Below, in pieces: positions 16,918 through 25,943 of a DNA stretch of 64,000 bases. The DNA is taken from positions 558,001-622,000 of the forward strand of contig NZ_BBJT01000002.1 in the NCBI RefSeq assembly GCF_000739915.1, written 5' to 3'. The DNA is from Paenibacillus chitinolyticus NBRC 15660 (GTDB taxonomy: Bacteria > Bacillota > Bacilli > Paenibacillales > NBRC-103111). Below the pieces are notes generated by a model, which was not told the origin of the DNA, searched no databases, and saw only the letters and a program-made list of their open reading frames with translations. The stretch's first letter is position 1, and each line of letters starts with the position of its first letter. The position numbers and the translations under genes were made by a program.

Positions 16918-18756
16918 ATGGGTTTGGGATTAGCGGGAATCGTTACGAAGGTCCGAGGAAAAGCACGGTACAGATTCAGTCTGTTTGCCAAAATGAACAC
17001 CTTGATCATCGTGCTTTTTATCCCTATTATTCTTGTGTATACGTATTCAAACGACGTGACTTTCAATGTCCTAAGCACGGAGCTGCAGAAGTCCAACACC
17101 AAACAGCTTACGTTTTTATCCGGTCAGATCGATTCGCGCATCAGTCAAATGATGGATTTCAGCCTCGTCTTCTCGAAAGATCCGAATGTCAGTAAATTCA
17201 ACGGATTGAATATATGGGAAGACCGCTACGACCGGATGCAGACGCGATACGTCATTCAGGAGAAAATGGCGCTCCAGTCCCGGGTGACCGACATTTGGCC
17301 GGCCCGGTACGCGGTCTACTCCCAGCAGAACAAAGACGTGATCTCTAATTACAAATCGCCGGCCTTCGACGAGCAATATTTAGAGAACAACAGGAGCGGA
17401 AAATGGACCTACGGGGACGGAAGCCGCAAAGCTCCGGGAGGACTGGACGCTTTTTACTGGTTCTATACGGACTCTCTGGCCCAGCCCGGCATGCTGACGG
17501 GCAGCAGTCTCGTCATCGAAGCGAGCTTCAGCTACGAGAATATCCAGAATATGCTGGATACCTACAAAGCGGGCGGACAAGGCGATCCGTTTTTTTACCA
17601 CAAAGGGGATACGCCGATCTTGAACCGCAGTGCGGATAAGCGCCTGTCGGAACAATTGATAAGCTACCTGGACGTGCATTCCCCGGACAATACGACGCAG
17701 CATGTCGTCAAGCTGGACGGCAAAAATTATCTGGTCAGCTCCGTCAAATCGTCCTACCTGGATTGGCATCTGGTTGACGTGGTTCCGCTCGATCAGATTC
17801 TGGGCCCCATTTCGTTCAGCCGGGATCTGTTCTATCTCTCGATGTTCCTGCTGTTCGTGGTCGGCATTTCGGCCTCGATTCTGCTGTACCGGAACGTCCA
17901 GAAGCCGATTCTCAAGCTGATCAACGGACTGCGCCGTGTTCAGCGCGGAGACTATTCCGTCCGTCTGCATACCCGGGACCACAACGAATTTTCATTCCTG
18001 TTCTACCGGTTTAACGATATGTCGCGCCAGATCCAGGACCTTATCGAGAACGTGTTCAACGAGAAAATACGTGCCCGGGAAGCGACGCTCAAACAGCTCC
18101 AGGCCCAAATCAATCCCCATTTCCTGTATAACTGCCTGGGCTACATTATTAATATGGCCCAGATGAAAGAGGAGGAAGCCGTCGTCGCGATGGCGTATAA
18201 TTTGAGCGCCTATTACCGCTATACCACGCGGATGGAACGGGAGACGGCCTCTCTCGAAGAAGAGATCAAGCTGCTTGTCAACTATCTCGATATCCAGAAG
18301 CTCCGCAACGGCCGGATCGATTACCGGATCGACATTCCCGAAGACATGCGCAGCCAGTCCGTTCCGCGCCTGATCCTCCAGCCGATCGTGGAAAACTCCG
18401 TCATTCACGGAGTCGGCAAATCCTACACGTCCGGCGAAATCCGGATCACCGGCGAGATGTCGGACGGCTTCTGCCGAATCTATGTGGATGACGACGGACC
18501 GGGATTGAATGCCGAGCAGGAATCGGCGCTGAACCGGAAAATGCGGGAGCCGCTGCAGGAAGAAATGGGCTGCGGCTTGTGGAACACGAATCAGCGCATC
18601 ATGCACCAATTCGGCAGCCGGTCCTATCTGGCTTTCGTCAAATCGCCGCTTGGCGGACTCCGGACCGAAATCGTCTGGGAGATCCCTCCTGCCGCAACGA
18701 CATCCGACTATTCGAGACCTCAAGGAGACCTTAGACATGCAAATGATCATCGTTGA
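16918..18756 (+). CDS. Sensor histidine kinase, YesM type
   Basis: A 612-residue membrane kinase. Helix one spans about 27-45, followed by an extracellular sensing domain to about residue 310, helix two (about 312-334), a HAMP segment, the His_kinase domain with phospho-acceptor His401 in QINPHFLYN, and a HATPase domain with VENSVIHGV and DDDGPGL. GGAGGAG precedes the ATG. It overlaps the response regulator gene downstream by 20 bases. It likely senses an extracellular sugar or the binding protein and activates the importer genes on either side. Confidence 0.92.
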   Translation: MGLGLAGIVTKVRGKARYRFSLFAKMNTLIIVLFIPIILVYTYSNDVTFNVLSTELQKSNTKQLTFLSGQIDSRISQMMDFSLVFSKDPNVSKFNGLNIWEDRYDRMQTRYVIQEKMALQSRVTDIWPARYAVYSQQNKDVISNYKSPAFDEQYLENNRSGKWTYGDGSRKAPGGLDAFYWFYTDSLAQPGMLTGSSLVIEASFSYENIQNMLDTYKAGGQGDPFFYHKGDTPILNRSADKRLSEQLISYLDVHSPDNTTQHVVKLDGKNYLVSSVKSSYLDWHLVDVVPLDQILGPISFSRDLFYLSMFLLFVVGISASILLYRNVQKPILKLINGLRRVQRGDYSVRLHTRDHNEFSFLFYRFNDMSRQIQDLIENVFNEKIRAREATLKQLQAQINPHFLYNCLGYIINMAQMKEEEAVVAMAYNLSAYYRYTTRMERETASLEEEIKLLVNYLDIQKLRNGRIDYRIDIPEDMRSQSVPRLILQPIVENSVIHGVGKSYTSGEIRITGEMSDGFCRIYVDDDGPGLNAEQESALNRKMREPLQEEMGCGLWNTNQRIMHQFGSRSYLAFVKSPLGGLRTEIVWEIPPAATTSDYSRPQGDLRHANDHR

Positions 18757-20356
18757 CGACGAAGCCCACTGGGTGGACAACCTGGCGCTGCATAAACCGT
18801 GGCACGAACTCGGAATCGAACAGGTGCACCGGGCTTACTCCGCCTTCGAGGCGCTGCAACTCATAGATACTCATCCGATCGATATCGTCATCTCGGACGT
18901 TCAGATGCCCGAGATGACCGGCATCGAACTCATCGAACGAATAAGAATCCGCGACAAGAAGATGAAATGCATCATCTTGTCCGGACATTCGGAGTTCGAA
19001 TACGCCAAAAAAGCGCTCCTGCACAACGCCGTCGATTATCTGCTTAAGCCGCCGACCGACCAGGAGCTGTTCGGCGCCGTCAAAACCGCGATGGATCAGC
19101 TAAACGCAGAATGGGAGCTGGTCAGCTCGCTGGAGCGCACCCGGCATACGCTGCGCGAGAATTTGCCCATTCTGCGCGGACAGCTTCTGCTCGATGCCCT
19201 GCAAGGCCGCCGTCTGTCCATAGACGAATGGCGCCGCAAGCTCAGCGACTACGGGCTGCCGTTCCATTTTGAGAACAGCGCGTTAATGCTCGTCAGGCTT
19301 GAAGAAGAATTCGGCCGGTACAAGAACAACGGACAGCCCTTGATCGAATATGCCATCATGAATATGGCCGAGGAGATCCTGGGCGAATTCATGGAAGTGT
19401 GGGGCGTCAAGGAGGAGCACGGTTATCTTGTGTTTCTCCTGCAGCTCAAAGAATCCGCCGGCGGCGCCGGACAAGAAACCCTTCTGGAGAAGCTTTCCCA
19501 GCAGCTCCAGCACAAAGTGAAGCAGTTCCTGAAAGGCTCTCTCTCCATCGTTATCACGGAATGGTTCGCCTTTCCGGAGCAGCTGCCCGACCGTTTCCGG
19601 CAGGCTTCCGCCTATTTCCGGGAAATCGTCGGCGACGAACGGGATTTCGTTGTACGCGTCAACGAAGTCGACCACACGCCGGCGCAGGGGCCGCTGAACG
19701 CGCTGTACGTTCCCCCCTCCCTCATTAACCTGCTGGAGGCCGGTCACTGGGATGCGGCGGAAGCCAAGCTGACGGCCGTTTGCACGGAGCTGGAGGAGAA
19801 ATGGCCGGAATCCTGGGAGCACTGCATGGAAGCCGGATTCCTCATCGCCGCCTCCTTCAGCAATCTCGCCCACCGCAGCGGCTATACGCTTACGAAGCTG
19901 CTCGAAACCGGCGATATGGAGGCGCTGCAAAGCGGAGAGGCTTTTGTCACCATCAAAAAACTCGGGAAATGGTCGCTGAGCGTGCTTCACAAGCTCAAAG
20001 AAGCCAGCTCCAGCAGCGTCAAGGACAGCCGCTCCCAATACGTGAAGAAGATCCAGGATTACGCGGATAAACATTTGCACGAGGACGTCTCCCTGCGGGC
20101 TTTGGCGGACCATATCAATTTGCACCCGACCCATTTGTCCAAAATATATAAAATCGAGACGGGCGAAGGCATCAGCGATTATATATCCCGGCTTCGCATG
20201 GAACGCGCCTGCCATCTGCTCAAGGCCACCGGCAAAAAAGTGTATGAAATCAGCATGGAAATCGGCTACATGGACCCGGCCTATTTTATCAAAGTGTTCA
20301 AACGCCATTTCGGAGTGACGCCCCAGGAATACCGGGACGGGGCTTTATTACCATGA
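18737..20356 (+). CDS. Response regulator with AraC-type DNA-binding domain, YesN type
   Basis: A 539-residue regulator with a receiver domain (about 1-120; acidic DD at 7-8, phospho-acceptor Asp54 in VISDVQMP, LKPP near the end), a long middle region, and two AraC helix-turn-helix motifs at the C-terminus (VSLRALADHINLHPTHLSKIY and VYEISMEIGYMDPAYFIKVF). The start at 18737 has AAGGAGACC upstream and lies inside the end of the kinase gene; an upstream in-frame ATG at 18650 would add residues before the receiver. It is the partner of the YesM kinase and probably activates the binding-protein and permease genes. Confidence 0.92.
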   Translation: MQMIIVDDEAHWVDNLALHKPWHELGIEQVHRAYSAFEALQLIDTHPIDIVISDVQMPEMTGIELIERIRIRDKKMKCIILSGHSEFEYAKKALLHNAVDYLLKPPTDQELFGAVKTAMDQLNAEWELVSSLERTRHTLRENLPILRGQLLLDALQGRRLSIDEWRRKLSDYGLPFHFENSALMLVRLEEEFGRYKNNGQPLIEYAIMNMAEEILGEFMEVWGVKEEHGYLVFLLQLKESAGGAGQETLLEKLSQQLQHKVKQFLKGSLSIVITEWFAFPEQLPDRFRQASAYFREIVGDERDFVVRVNEVDHTPAQGPLNALYVPPSLINLLEAGHWDAAEAKLTAVCTELEEKWPESWEHCMEAGFLIAASFSNLAHRSGYTLTKLLETGDMEALQSGEAFVTIKKLGKWSLSVLHKLKEASSSSVKDSRSQYVKKIQDYADKHLHEDVSLRALADHINLHPTHLSKIYKIETGEGISDYISRLRMERACHLLKATGKKVYEISMEIGYMDPAYFIKVFKRHFGVTPQEYRDGALLP

Positions 20357-20455
20357 CAGATTCCTATCGAAACTAACAAACTCATATAGATGCTTTCCCC
20401 GGAAAGTTGATACAGTAACACATGTAAAGATCACACGAGTAGGGGGAATTGAAGA

Positions 20456-22117
20456 ATGGTCAAGTTCAGGAAATGGGGATCGGTTCTCATTGCGGCGGGA
20501 CTCGTTACGCTTACGGCCTGCGGCGGGGCATCGGGCGATACATCGAAAGGCAGTACGTCTTCCTCCGGAGCCGAAGCCGCCTTCTCGAAGGGAAAATATG
20601 ATCCGCCGATTGAGATCAGTTCGGTGCTGATGCCCAAGAAGTACGTTCAGGGCGACACCAAAGAAAACAACGTCCACGACCGCTGGATGCTGGAAACGTT
20701 AGGTATCAAACATAAGGATACCTGGTATCCGGCCAATGATGACCAATATAAGCAAAAGCTGCAGCTTGCGATCGCTTCGGGCGAAAAACTGCCCGACTTC
20801 GTATCCGTGCCGACCAATCCGGTACTGACCAATCAGCTTATCGATTCCGGCCAGTTCATGCCGATTGACGAGCTTTTCGATAAGTACGCCAACAAAATTT
20901 TAAAAGATCATTCCGCCGCGCATCCGGAATTATGGTATCCGTTCACGAGAGACGGCAAGAAATACAACATGCCGATTCTCGAGTATACCGACAATGACGA
21001 CACCCTTTTGTGGCTGCGCGAAGATTGGATGGAAAAGCTGAACCTTCAGGCGCCTAAGACGATTGCCGATCTGGAAAATATCATGGACAAATTCAAAAAC
21101 CAAAACCCGGACGGCCTGGCCCCGAAAGATATTTTTCCCCTTGCGATTTCGCTGAAAAACAATACGAACACCTGGATGGGTTCGCTCGACTGGCTGTTCG
21201 GCGCTTACGGGACGATCCAGGAGCAGTGGAACAAAGACGCTGCCGGCAGCCTTGAATACGGCTCCACCAACCCGGGTGCCAAAGAAGCCCTCGCCAAACT
21301 GAAAGAATGGATGGACAAAGGCTATATCCATACGGATTCCGCTCTTTGGGACGAAGCCAAATCGGCGGAAAGCTGGACCAAGGGAGCCGCAGGCATTCTG
21401 CCCGGAGCCAACTGGGTGCCGGACTGGCCCGCGCCGGATCTGCTTAAAAACGTAAAGGGCGCGAAATATAAAGCCTATCCGATACCTGCCGGACCTAACG
21501 GCCTAATCGGGACGAAATGGCAAAATTCCGGCGTAAACGCCAGTATCATGATCAACAAAGACGCCAAACATCCGGAAGCGATTTTCCTGTATTACAACTA
21601 CCTGCTCGACAATCTGGCCAACCCGGCAGCCGGAAGCAAATATGAATACGGCTTCGCAAAAGGCTACGACTGGGATCTCATCGACGGGAAACCGACCAGC
21701 GACAAAGAGAAAATCAAAAATTTCTCCAACGAGTTCCCCTTCTTGACCGGCCCGGCCCGGATTCCGGATCTGTATATGAAAACGCTCGTGAAGCTAGCCG
21801 ACGGTAAAGCACCGGAAACTCCTTACGAGAAGCAGATGGCCGAATTCCGCAAACCGGAAAACTGGGCGGCTGCCAAAATCGTCATGTCCCAAAAGGACAT
21901 CCGCAAGCAGAATTATTTCACAGGGGCGGCTACGCCGACGATGGTGTCCAAGTGGAACCTTCTCCGGCAATCGGAACTGGAAACGTTCAACAAAATTATT
22001 TACGGCAAACTGCCCATCACCGCTTTTGACGAATTTGTCGCCAACTGGAAAGCAAACGGCGGCGAGCAGATTACGAAAGAAGTCAACGACTGGTATAAGT
22101 CGGTCTCATCCAAATAA
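20456..22117 (+). CDS. Extracellular sugar-binding lipoprotein (LplA-like)
   Basis: A 553-residue solute-binding protein with a lipoprotein signal peptide (basic start, hydrophobic core, LTAC lipobox) followed by a Gly/Ser/Thr linker. Its large size and features such as KLPDFVSV, QWNKDAAG and GAKYKAYPIPAGPNGLIGT fit the LplA group, which works with LplB/LplC-like permeases. It follows the YesN regulator by about 100 bases with its own AGGGGG binding site and is closed by a strong terminator. It should capture the oligosaccharide for the permeases encoded at 14935-16773. Confidence 0.9.
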   Translation: MVKFRKWGSVLIAAGLVTLTACGGASGDTSKGSTSSSGAEAAFSKGKYDPPIEISSVLMPKKYVQGDTKENNVHDRWMLETLGIKHKDTWYPANDDQYKQKLQLAIASGEKLPDFVSVPTNPVLTNQLIDSGQFMPIDELFDKYANKILKDHSAAHPELWYPFTRDGKKYNMPILEYTDNDDTLLWLREDWMEKLNLQAPKTIADLENIMDKFKNQNPDGLAPKDIFPLAISLKNNTNTWMGSLDWLFGAYGTIQEQWNKDAAGSLEYGSTNPGAKEALAKLKEWMDKGYIHTDSALWDEAKSAESWTKGAAGILPGANWVPDWPAPDLLKNVKGAKYKAYPIPAGPNGLIGTKWQNSGVNASIMINKDAKHPEAIFLYYNYLLDNLANPAAGSKYEYGFAKGYDWDLIDGKPTSDKEKIKNFSNEFPFLTGPARIPDLYMKTLVKLADGKAPETPYEKQMAEFRKPENWAAAKIVMSQKDIRKQNYFTGAATPTMVSKWNLLRQSELETFNKIIYGKLPITAFDEFVANWKANGGEQITKEVNDWYKSVSSK

Positions 22118-22129
22118 AGATTTCACCGA

Positions 22130-22177
22130 AAAAAGCCCGGCAAACGGATCGCTGAGCGGTCTGCTGCCGGGCTTTTT
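22130..22177 (+). terminator. Rho-independent terminator after the sugar-binding protein
   Basis: AAAAAGCCCGGCA pairs with TGCCGGGCTTTTT over 13 bases, ending in T residues. It starts 13 bases after the stop codon. Confidence 0.9.
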
Positions 22178-22186
22178 GGTTTAGAA

Positions 22187-22225
22187 AGCGGAAGCCCGGA
22201 ACTTACCTCCGGACTTCCGTTTTTT
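22187..22225 (+). terminator. Second terminator-like hairpin
   Basis: CGGAAG-CCGG pairs with CCGG-CTTCCG, followed on the plus strand by seven T. It backs up the preceding terminator and may also separate the convergent gene at 22292. Confidence 0.6.
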
Positions 22226-22291
22226 TCGTGTGATTATCGTGCTTAGAATACCGTCCTTACCGGTCCGTCCCGCTTTCCCTCCTAGATCGTC

Positions 22292-22792
22292 TCAGTTCCC
22301 CTGACCGCCCTCTTCGGCAAGAAACGCGTCCACGTGACGGGTGTATTTCTCGTACCACAATTCCCATTCCTCCTTCCGGGAAGGCATTTCCTCCCCGTCC
22401 AGCAGGAGCCGGACAACCTCCAAGCATACGTGCCAGCCTGCAAGATCTTTCGGGGTATGCGCGGTTATGGCTTGCAGCTTTTCGATCAAAACCAATCGGC
22501 ATCCTTCCGGTTCGGGATACAGCTCAAAACGTACCCGGTCCTCTCCCCACGTATATTCGAGTATGGAGGGAGGATGCAGATCCAGGATGTCCAGTTTTTC
22601 AAAGCTGCCGTCCGGCATATTGAATCGGATAAATCCGCCTTCACGCAGTTCCCCTACCTCCAGCTCGGAAAACCAGCGGGACAGCTTGTCATTCTCCGTA
22701 AGCATGGACCACAACGCCTCAGCGGAATGCCCAAAAGAACGGTCAAATCGTACGACGTATCCGTCCGGGGACTTTTCAAGAATCGCCAGCAT
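22292..22792 (-). CDS. SRPBCC (START/AHSA1-like) domain protein
   Basis: A 166-residue cytoplasmic protein with the activator-of-Hsp90-homologue pattern: VVRFDRSFGHSAEALWSMLT at the N-terminus (conserved 'W..LT' with a downstream SRWF), a central beta-sheet and a C-terminal helix containing GWHVCLEVV. These proteins bind small hydrophobic ligands or act as stress factors; the ligand cannot be predicted. The start at 22792 has GGAGGAG upstream and is preferred over 22819. Confidence 0.8.
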   Translation of the reverse strand: MLAILEKSPDGYVVRFDRSFGHSAEALWSMLTENDKLSRWFSELEVGELREGGFIRFNMPDGSFEKLDILDLHPPSILEYTWGEDRVRFELYPEPEGCRLVLIEKLQAITAHTPKDLAGWHVCLEVVRLLLDGEEMPSRKEEWELWYEKYTRHVDAFLAEEGGQGN

Positions 22793-23118
22793 TCTAATCT
22801 CCTCCTCGTTACTCCACAATTTCAGATCATTTCGACGGCGGACGTCTGACCGGTTGTTCTTCTGTTAGTTTATCAGCCGGTAATGTAAAAACAAAATTCC
22901 TAAGCAATTTCGACGGAAAATATCTTCTTGTCAAAGTAGATTAATAAAGAATTTTACCATCTAGTCATCAATCTACCAAATATAGTAACTACAATCATCT
23001 ATTGGTATTGTCAAAAAAACACTAGTATATGGGTGTACTAGTATTTAATTGTATTAGAGCGAGTTCTTGGCCGATTACAAGAAACGCTCCAAAAAAATTA
23101 ATGAAAGAAGGTCATTTG
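22793..23118. other. AT-rich divergent intergenic region
   Basis: No coding potential is visible. This is one of the most AT-rich stretches of the window and must carry promoters for both flanking genes. A possible plus-strand promoter is TTGGTA (23002-23007), 18 bases, TATATG. ACTAGTA at 23021-23027 and TACTAGT at 23036-23042 form an inverted repeat overlapping it. Confidence 0.5.
23021..23042. promoter_or_regulatory. Inverted repeat ACTAGTA-N8-TACTAGT upstream of secreted protein gene
   Basis: Two perfect seven-base arms flank TATGGGTG, about 80 bases before the ATG at 23119 and overlapping a weak candidate -10. The position suggests a repressor or activator site. The regulator is unknown. 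Confidence 0.4.
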
Positions 23119-23778
23119 ATGAAAAAAATCGGTATTTCACTGCTCTCCCTCTTTACGTTCCTGTTCTTTGCTTCCTCCGCTTTTGCCGTCACCGGAGAAG
23201 GCGCCGCGCGTCTGATCACGACCACCAAGCATACGGCCATCCAGGGAACGCTGACGATCCCGAGTGCTTGGAATGTATCGAATGACGGCAGCTACATCGC
23301 GTTCTACCTCGGTCTGGGTGTCGTATGCGAAGGCGGCATTTCATTTAAGCCTTCCACGGGCTGGAACAAATTCCTGAACTGCGGCGGCGGCGAAGGAAGT
23401 GCCTCGAACAAAACGGCACCACTGACTGTTCAGCCCAAAGCCGGGGATACCATCTCCCTGAAGCTGGTCAATAACTTGAACGACACCGCCACTCTCTATG
23501 TAAACGGCGTCGCGGCTTATACAAACCTTCCGGTTGCGAATGCGGGTGCGCTTAAAGCGGCAACAACCGTAAAAATGGTTCATTCCACGCTGGATAACCA
23601 GGACAAAAACAGCTACACCAACGCTTCTTTCAGCAACGTGCTCGTGCAATCGCAATCCGGCGGCAGCTACACAACTTTCCCGAGCAATATTTCTCCGGAC
23701 TTCCCGCTCGGCGGCAAAGGGGATTATGTGATCAATTCGAGCAATCCGCTGGGCACCACGTTAAAAGCCGGCAAATAA
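23119..23778 (+). CDS. Secreted protein of unknown function
   Basis: A 219-residue protein with a clear signal peptide (MKKIGISLLSLFTFLFFASS, cleavage after AFA near residue 23). The mature part is rich in Gly, Asn, Ser and Thr and looks all-beta, with alternating hydrophobic strands and two cysteines (in VVCEGG and LNCGGGEG) that could form a disulfide. It ends VINSSNPLGTTLKAGK. I do not recognise the family; a jelly-roll or lectin-like fold is a guess. The start at 23119 has GAAGG upstream; the longer frame from 23029 would destroy the signal peptide. It stands alone with its own terminator. Confidence 0.75.
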   Translation: MKKIGISLLSLFTFLFFASSAFAVTGEGAARLITTTKHTAIQGTLTIPSAWNVSNDGSYIAFYLGLGVVCEGGISFKPSTGWNKFLNCGGGEGSASNKTAPLTVQPKAGDTISLKLVNNLNDTATLYVNGVAAYTNLPVANAGALKAATTVKMVHSTLDNQDKNSYTNASFSNVLVQSQSGGSYTTFPSNISPDFPLGGKGDYVINSSNPLGTTLKAGK

Positions 23779-23848
23779 AACGACGGCTGCATAACCGGAC
23801 GGCAGCGCCATCCGTGTGCGATACGGCTCGTACACCGCTCGCCTTCCT

Positions 23849-23879
23849 AAAAAGAACCGCTTTTCGCGGTTCTTTTTTT
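23849..23879 (+). terminator. Rho-independent terminator after secreted protein gene
   Basis: AAAAAGAACCGC pairs with GCGGTTCTTTTT around a short loop, followed by further T residues. Confidence 0.9.
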
Positions 23880-24039
23880 GATTTTACGGGAGGAAACCGG
23901 AATTTCTAAACTAAAAGTTTAAAGTGCTAAGATAATCTTTATGGGCTCCGATACCCTAAAATCCACATAATATCACCGCTTCCTTATCACTTGCATCTAT
24001 GTTGTATAGTGAGGATATAGGATGAAAGGAGTGGTTGAT

Positions 24040-24459
24040 ATGTACGTTAAGCATGAGCGGCCCGGCCCCGTGGAGTATGCCGAGTTGAGAAAACTCGCAG
24101 GGTTAGCTCCCTTGGAAGAAGCCGCAGCCGCGGCCGGTTTGAACGGCTCCATTTTCACGGTTGTTGTGCGCGACGAGAAATCCCGGCTCATGGGAATGGG
24201 AAGAATCGTCGGGGATGGAGCCTGCTATTTTCAAGTGGTGGATGTACTGGTGCATCCTTCCTGCCGGGATCAAGGGACGGGTACCGAAGATACGCTTATG
24301 AAGGAAATTGTCCATTACTTGGAGGAAAATACGTCCGAAGGTGCCCAGGTGATTGTCATTTCGGATACGCCGGGAATCCGGTTGTACCAATCGTTCGGGT
24401 TTAAGCTGATGTATCCGGACTTTTACGGAATGTCGAGAAATTCCCGGCTGCCCGTTTAA
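24040..24459 (+). CDS. GNAT-family N-acetyltransferase
   Basis: A 139-residue single GNAT domain. The acetyl-CoA-binding signature is CRDQGTGT (R-x-x-G-x-G type) after VVDVLVHPS, and the C-terminal motif is LYQSFGFKL. The start at 24040 has AAAGGAG upstream; the in-frame ATG at 24022 overlaps that binding site. The acceptor substrate is unknown. The gene is monocistronic. Confidence 0.85.
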   Translation: MYVKHERPGPVEYAELRKLAGLAPLEEAAAAAGLNGSIFTVVVRDEKSRLMGMGRIVGDGACYFQVVDVLVHPSCRDQGTGTEDTLMKEIVHYLEENTSEGAQVIVISDTPGIRLYQSFGFKLMYPDFYGMSRNSRLPV

Positions 24460-24611
24460 AAAGCTCGGAAGATTGATCACGGATGAGTTTCGCGTAAGCC
24501 TCGGGTGAGCCTCGGTCCGCTCCGGCGAGCAAATGCTTGCTGGCGTGTCTGAAGCTTCCCCCCTCCCGTAGAGAAACGCGCCCGCCCGCCGAGAACGGCC
24601 CCCGCACGAAT

Positions 24612-24662
24612 AAAAAGGTTCCTGAACCTGCCTTGAGAACAAGGCGGTACACGAACCTTTTT
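24612..24662 (-). terminator. Bidirectional-type terminator after the ferredoxin reductase gene
   Basis: AAAAAGGTTC and GAACCTTTTT form an outer stem enclosing an inner GCCTT/AAGGC hairpin. T runs on both strands would serve the reductase gene on the minus strand. Confidence 0.75.
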
Positions 24663-24697
24663 TGGGTCTTGCATTTCCGCGCCGGAATGTATCGCTC

Positions 24698-25747
24698 CTA
24701 CCCCATCATCTGCTTCACAAGCTCGCGGTTCCGCTTCTTGAAGATTTCGTTATGAGAAGAAACCATGCCGGTTTTATCCGAGCCGGGCTGGATATACTGC
24801 TTCGCCTGGTTGACCGCGTTCGCCGCATCCTGGAATGCGCCCGCGATTAAATGAAGCTTGCCGTCATGCTTCAAAATATCCCCGGCCGCATAAAGCCCTT
24901 CCACTGTCGAGACGCTCGAAGCATTGCCCGCAATGTAGAAATCGTCCGCAAGCTCAATCTCCAGCCCGCTGCTTTTAAGCAAAGTGCTGTCCCGTTCATA
25001 GCCGTGATTGATGATCACTTCATCGACCGGCACATGTGTAAGTTCACCCGTCAGGTGATTCGTCAGTTCGACATACTCGATAATGTCGTGGCTGGAAGCG
25101 GCGATCAGCCTCGTGATCGACGAATTCAGGAAGCAGACGGCGGAGCCCTCCATCAGCTGCTTAACCTGCGCTTCATGCCCGGTTAGCGCATCTTTGCGGT
25201 GGGTCAGATACACCTGCTTCGCTACGGATTCCAGCTCGTTCGCCCAGTCGACCGCCGAATTTCCGCCCCCGGAAATGATCACCGTCTTGTCCTTGAAGCG
25301 CTGCAGCGATTTCAGCGTGTAGTTCAAGTTCGAAACCTCATACCGCTCCGCTCCCTCGATTTGCAGCCTTTGCGGCTTCAAGATTCCTCCGCCGACAGCC
25401 ACGATCACCGTTTTGGAATAATGCGTTTGCCCGGAAGCGGTATGTAAAACAAAATTTCCTTCGTCGTCGCGGTCAATCGACTCCACTTTCTCGTTCAGCA
25501 CCACTTCGGGACGGAACGTCAATCCCTGTTCCACCAGCTTTTCAATAAGCTGGGCCCCGGTAAGAGGCGTATGTCCCCCGACGTCCCAAATCATTTTCTC
25601 CGGATACACATGAATTTTCCCGCCCAAATGCGGCTGAAATTCGATGATCTTCGTTTTAAGTTCCCTTAACCCACTATAGAAAGCAGAGTAGAGACCCGCC
25701 GGCCCCCCTCCAATGACGGTTACATCGAATAGGTCTTTCTCGTTCAT
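24698..25747 (-). CDS. Ferredoxin/flavodoxin--NADP+ reductase (thioredoxin-reductase-like, YumC type)
   Basis: A 349-residue flavoprotein. The FAD-binding GGGPAG motif is near residue 13, the NADPH-binding GGGNSA motif is in mid-protein, and the FAD-binding GLYAAGD motif is near the C-terminus. The CxxC redox pair of true thioredoxin reductases is absent. That combination defines the FNR group represented by B. subtilis YumC, which passes NADPH electrons to ferredoxin or flavodoxin. A Fur-type box lies 31 bases upstream, and the divergent neighbour is a siderophore importer. Reducing ferric siderophore, directly or through flavodoxin, is therefore plausible; this last step is inference. Confidence 0.9.
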   Translation of the reverse strand: MNEKDLFDVTVIGGGPAGLYSAFYSGLRELKTKIIEFQPHLGGKIHVYPEKMIWDVGGHTPLTGAQLIEKLVEQGLTFRPEVVLNEKVESIDRDDEGNFVLHTASGQTHYSKTVIVAVGGGILKPQRLQIEGAERYEVSNLNYTLKSLQRFKDKTVIISGGGNSAVDWANELESVAKQVYLTHRKDALTGHEAQVKQLMEGSAVCFLNSSITRLIAASSHDIIEYVELTNHLTGELTHVPVDEVIINHGYERDSTLLKSSGLEIELADDFYIAGNASSVSTVEGLYAAGDILKHDGKLHLIAGAFQDAANAVNQAKQYIQPGSDKTGMVSSHNEIFKKRNRELVKQMMG

Positions 25748-25777
25748 GTTCCCTCACTCCTTGCCTAGAGTTGTGAT

Positions 25778-25792
25778 TGATTATCATTCTCA
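25778..25792. promoter_or_regulatory. Fur box (one mismatch per half) in front of the reductase gene
   Basis: TGATTATCATTCTCA matches the 7-1-7 Fur consensus TGATAATNATTATCA at all but one position in each arm. It overlaps the expected transcription start of the minus-strand promoter at 25797-25825. Confidence 0.75.
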
Positions 25793-25796
25793 ATAA

Positions 25797-25825
25797 AATA
25801 TACGACCTTTTCTTGAATTTTACAA
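25797..25825 (-). promoter_or_regulatory. SigA-type promoter of the reductase gene
   Basis: On the minus strand TTGTAA, 17 bases, TATATT. The Fur box lies just downstream of the -10, a repressing position. Confidence 0.6.
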
Positions 25826-25838
25826 GTCAAACTGCGGG

Positions 25839-25867
25839 TTGACAAATGTTTTCTCCCCCATTAAAGT
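25839..25867 (+). promoter_or_regulatory. SigA-type promoter of the siderophore importer operon
   Basis: TTGACA at 25839-25844, 17 bases, TAAAGT at 25862-25867. The perfect Fur box begins 18 bases after the -10. Confidence 0.55.
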
Positions 25868-25884
25868 ATGTTATGTGCTGATGA

Positions 25885-25899
25885 TGATAATCATTATCA
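25885..25899. promoter_or_regulatory. Perfect 7-1-7 Fur box before the siderophore importer operon
   Basis: TGATAATCATTATCA is an exact match to the Bacillus Fur consensus, with further symmetric flanking bases. It lies 45 bases upstream of the ATPase start codon, so iron-replete Fur should block transcription. Confidence 0.92.
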
Positions 25900-25943
25900 A
25901 TAAAATCGGCCTTTATTTTTACACAGCTACTGGGGGTTGCATC

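Noticed and set aside
24460-24611. Possible small gene after the GNAT gene
   Set aside because: Frames here are GC-rich shadows without binding sites; only the terminator at 24612-24662 is supported.
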